64,000 nt of DNA from Apilactobacillus micheneri (GTDB lineage Bacteria > Bacillota > Bacilli > Lactobacillales > Lactobacillaceae), in contig NZ_POSO01000001.1 in assembly GCF_002993975.1 (NCBI RefSeq), positions 212,610 to 276,609 of the forward strand, in the 5' to 3' direction. Under the pieces are notes generated by a model that saw only the letters and a list, made by a program, of their open reading frames with translations, ran no database searches and was not told the DNA's origin. This document shows positions 63,138 through 64,000 of the stretch, piece after piece. The translations under genes were made by a program, and so were the position numbers. The stretch's first letter is position 1. Each line of letters begins with the position of its first letter.

Positions 63138-63728
63138 TTAATACCAATTATTAGAAACCCAATGAGCTTTAGCATTAATCCAAGATCCATATCGATCTGA
63201 TACATATTGGTTAGCCACCTGCTCTTGATTTTCTGGTGAATAATTACCACCCAAATAGTTTCTATCTAACTGATATCTACCATAGTATTGACCATTTTGT
63301 GCTGTATATGAATCAGTCGATTCATGAAAAGAAATCCAGGCCTTTGCATCAGCATTTGCTTGGTTCCATTGATTTTCAGCATTTTCTTTTGCATCCAAGT
63401 CTTGATCTTTAGACTTTTGTTGTTTATCAACAACATCTTTCTTCTCTTTTGAGTAAGAATTTTTATTATTCCCATTTAAAAGTAATAAATGATCTCCAGG
63501 TAGTAATTGACTATTGTCATATTTACCATTGGTACTTTTTAACATAGAAATAAATACATTATATTTATCTGATAGATTTTCTAAAGTATCACCAGATTTG
63601 ACAGTAACTACAGAATTAGTATTGGCATCAGCAATATTATTTGTAGATTTACGATAAATAGAAATTGATACTATTGCTAGCATCGCGATAAAAAGGTAAA
63701 AAAAGTAACGGTTTCTTTCTGTAATGAT
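63138..63728 (-). CDS. Secreted LysM protein with C-terminal Apf-like module (ATC/ATT start)
   Basis: About 196 residues. A hydrophobic N-terminus (ITERNRYFFYLFIAMLAIVSISIY) precedes a LysM (VTVKSGDTLENLSDKYNV), a Lys/Asp-rich rather than Gln-rich linker and the C-terminal module (WISFHESTDSYTAQNGQYYGRYQL to HWVSNNWY). It is the most diverged of the three. AGGAG (63736-63740) is followed by an in-frame TAA, then ATC seven bases and ATT ten bases downstream; the first canonical start is an ATG 53 bases away, which would cut off most of the membrane segment. I take ATC with ATT as the alternative. Confidence 0.75.
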   Translation of the reverse strand: MITERNRYFFYLFIAMLAIVSISIYRKSTNNIADANTNSVVTVKSGDTLENLSDKYNVFISMLKSTNGKYDNSQLLPGDHLLLLNGNNKNSYSKEKKDVVDKQQKSKDQDLDAKENAENQWNQANADAKAWISFHESTDSYTAQNGQYYGRYQLDRNYLGGNYSPENQEQVANQYVSDRYGSWINAKAHWVSNNWY

Positions 63729-64000
63729 TTAAACACTCCTATAAAAAAATATATAATTGCGAATTTTTTGCCCGTAATTGAGCAACAAAAAAATATTTTA
63801 TAGGTTAAACATTACAAGCAGGTTTCCATAAAATTACAAATATAGACATACAGAAATAATATTAATGTAATTGTAATATATATATTTAAATAATTTATAA
63901 AGAGTTGATTTAACAAGGTTTAATTTTTTATCAATATATTATAGGTATATAAACATATCTTAAATATTAGGTTGCATATATAATAAAATGCAACTTAAAA
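63729..64000. other. Upstream region of the third LysM gene, window edge
   Basis: About 270 bases, very AT-rich, with no ORF I can support. GTTGCAT (63971-63977) and ATGCAAC (63988-63994) form a perfect inverted repeat near the edge, possibly an operator or part of a terminator belonging to the next gene. TGTAAT half sites are present, but no WalR-spaced pair. Confidence 0.4.

Overview
The window is an AT-rich, densely packed stretch of a Firmicutes chromosome. Gene content points to the Lactobacillaceae: a fab/acc lipid operon, tRNA-sensing T-boxes, a PyrR-type leader, LysM wall proteins, C39 and NlpC/P60 wall enzymes, a water-forming-type NADH oxidase and a purine/pyrimidine core. A secreted pectate lyase and the low GC would suit a plant- or insect-associated lactobacillus, but that is inference. 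No rRNA, tRNA, CRISPR array, transposase or phage gene was seen.

Layout. 1-545 holds the 5' part of galE. 655-10734 is one minus-strand lipid operon, fabH-acpP-fabD-fabG-accB-fabZ2-accC-accD-accA-fabI-PPTase, followed after a 197-base gap by fabZ-fabF. It starts from a promoter whose start point lies in a perfect 7-3-7 palindrome. 10961-16742 carries a sugar permease, a nitroreductase, pgm, metF, a DUF2075 NTPase and a 55-residue membrane protein. 16799-29092 is rich in surface and stress functions: pectate lyase, C39 protein, ABC-F, HesB-like protein, two PH-domain membrane proteins followed by an Ogt-like protein lacking its cysteine, NlpC/P60, a DUF3290-DUF421 fusion, SMR, hemolysin III and a small Apf-like protein. 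29319-32512 is an ABC exporter with a MarR regulator. 32513-37501 holds two paralogous amino acid permeases (the first behind a T-box, the second behind a different attenuator) and a frameshifted third permease. 37542-49352 is mixed: NADH oxidase, two MFS pumps, GT-C membrane protein, SemiSWEET, T-box-brnQ, 2-hydroxyacid dehydrogenase, secreted protein, phosphatase and hydrolase. 49389-53220 is purB / purA-guaC, and 53533-61202 is pyrB-pyrC-carA-carB-pyrD behind two tandem PyrR-type attenuators. The right end (61286-63728) has three consecutive LysM plus Apf-like wall proteins.

The strongest unexpected signal is in those three LysM genes. Each has a clear AGGAG ribosome binding site followed at normal distance by ATT or ATC, with no ATG, GTG or TTG near it, and only the ATT/ATC start gives a complete signal peptide. 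In the middle gene the first canonical start is inside the LysM domain. Other signals worth a check are a non-T-box attenuator leader next to a T-box, a FabZ homolog without its catalytic histidine, an Ogt homolog without its acceptor cysteine, a small gene that reads through its own terminator hairpin, and a possible attenuator in front of the ABC-F gene.

Starts were chosen by ribosome binding site and homology, so several genes are shorter than their longest open frame. All functional calls rest on motifs recognised by eye, with no database search.
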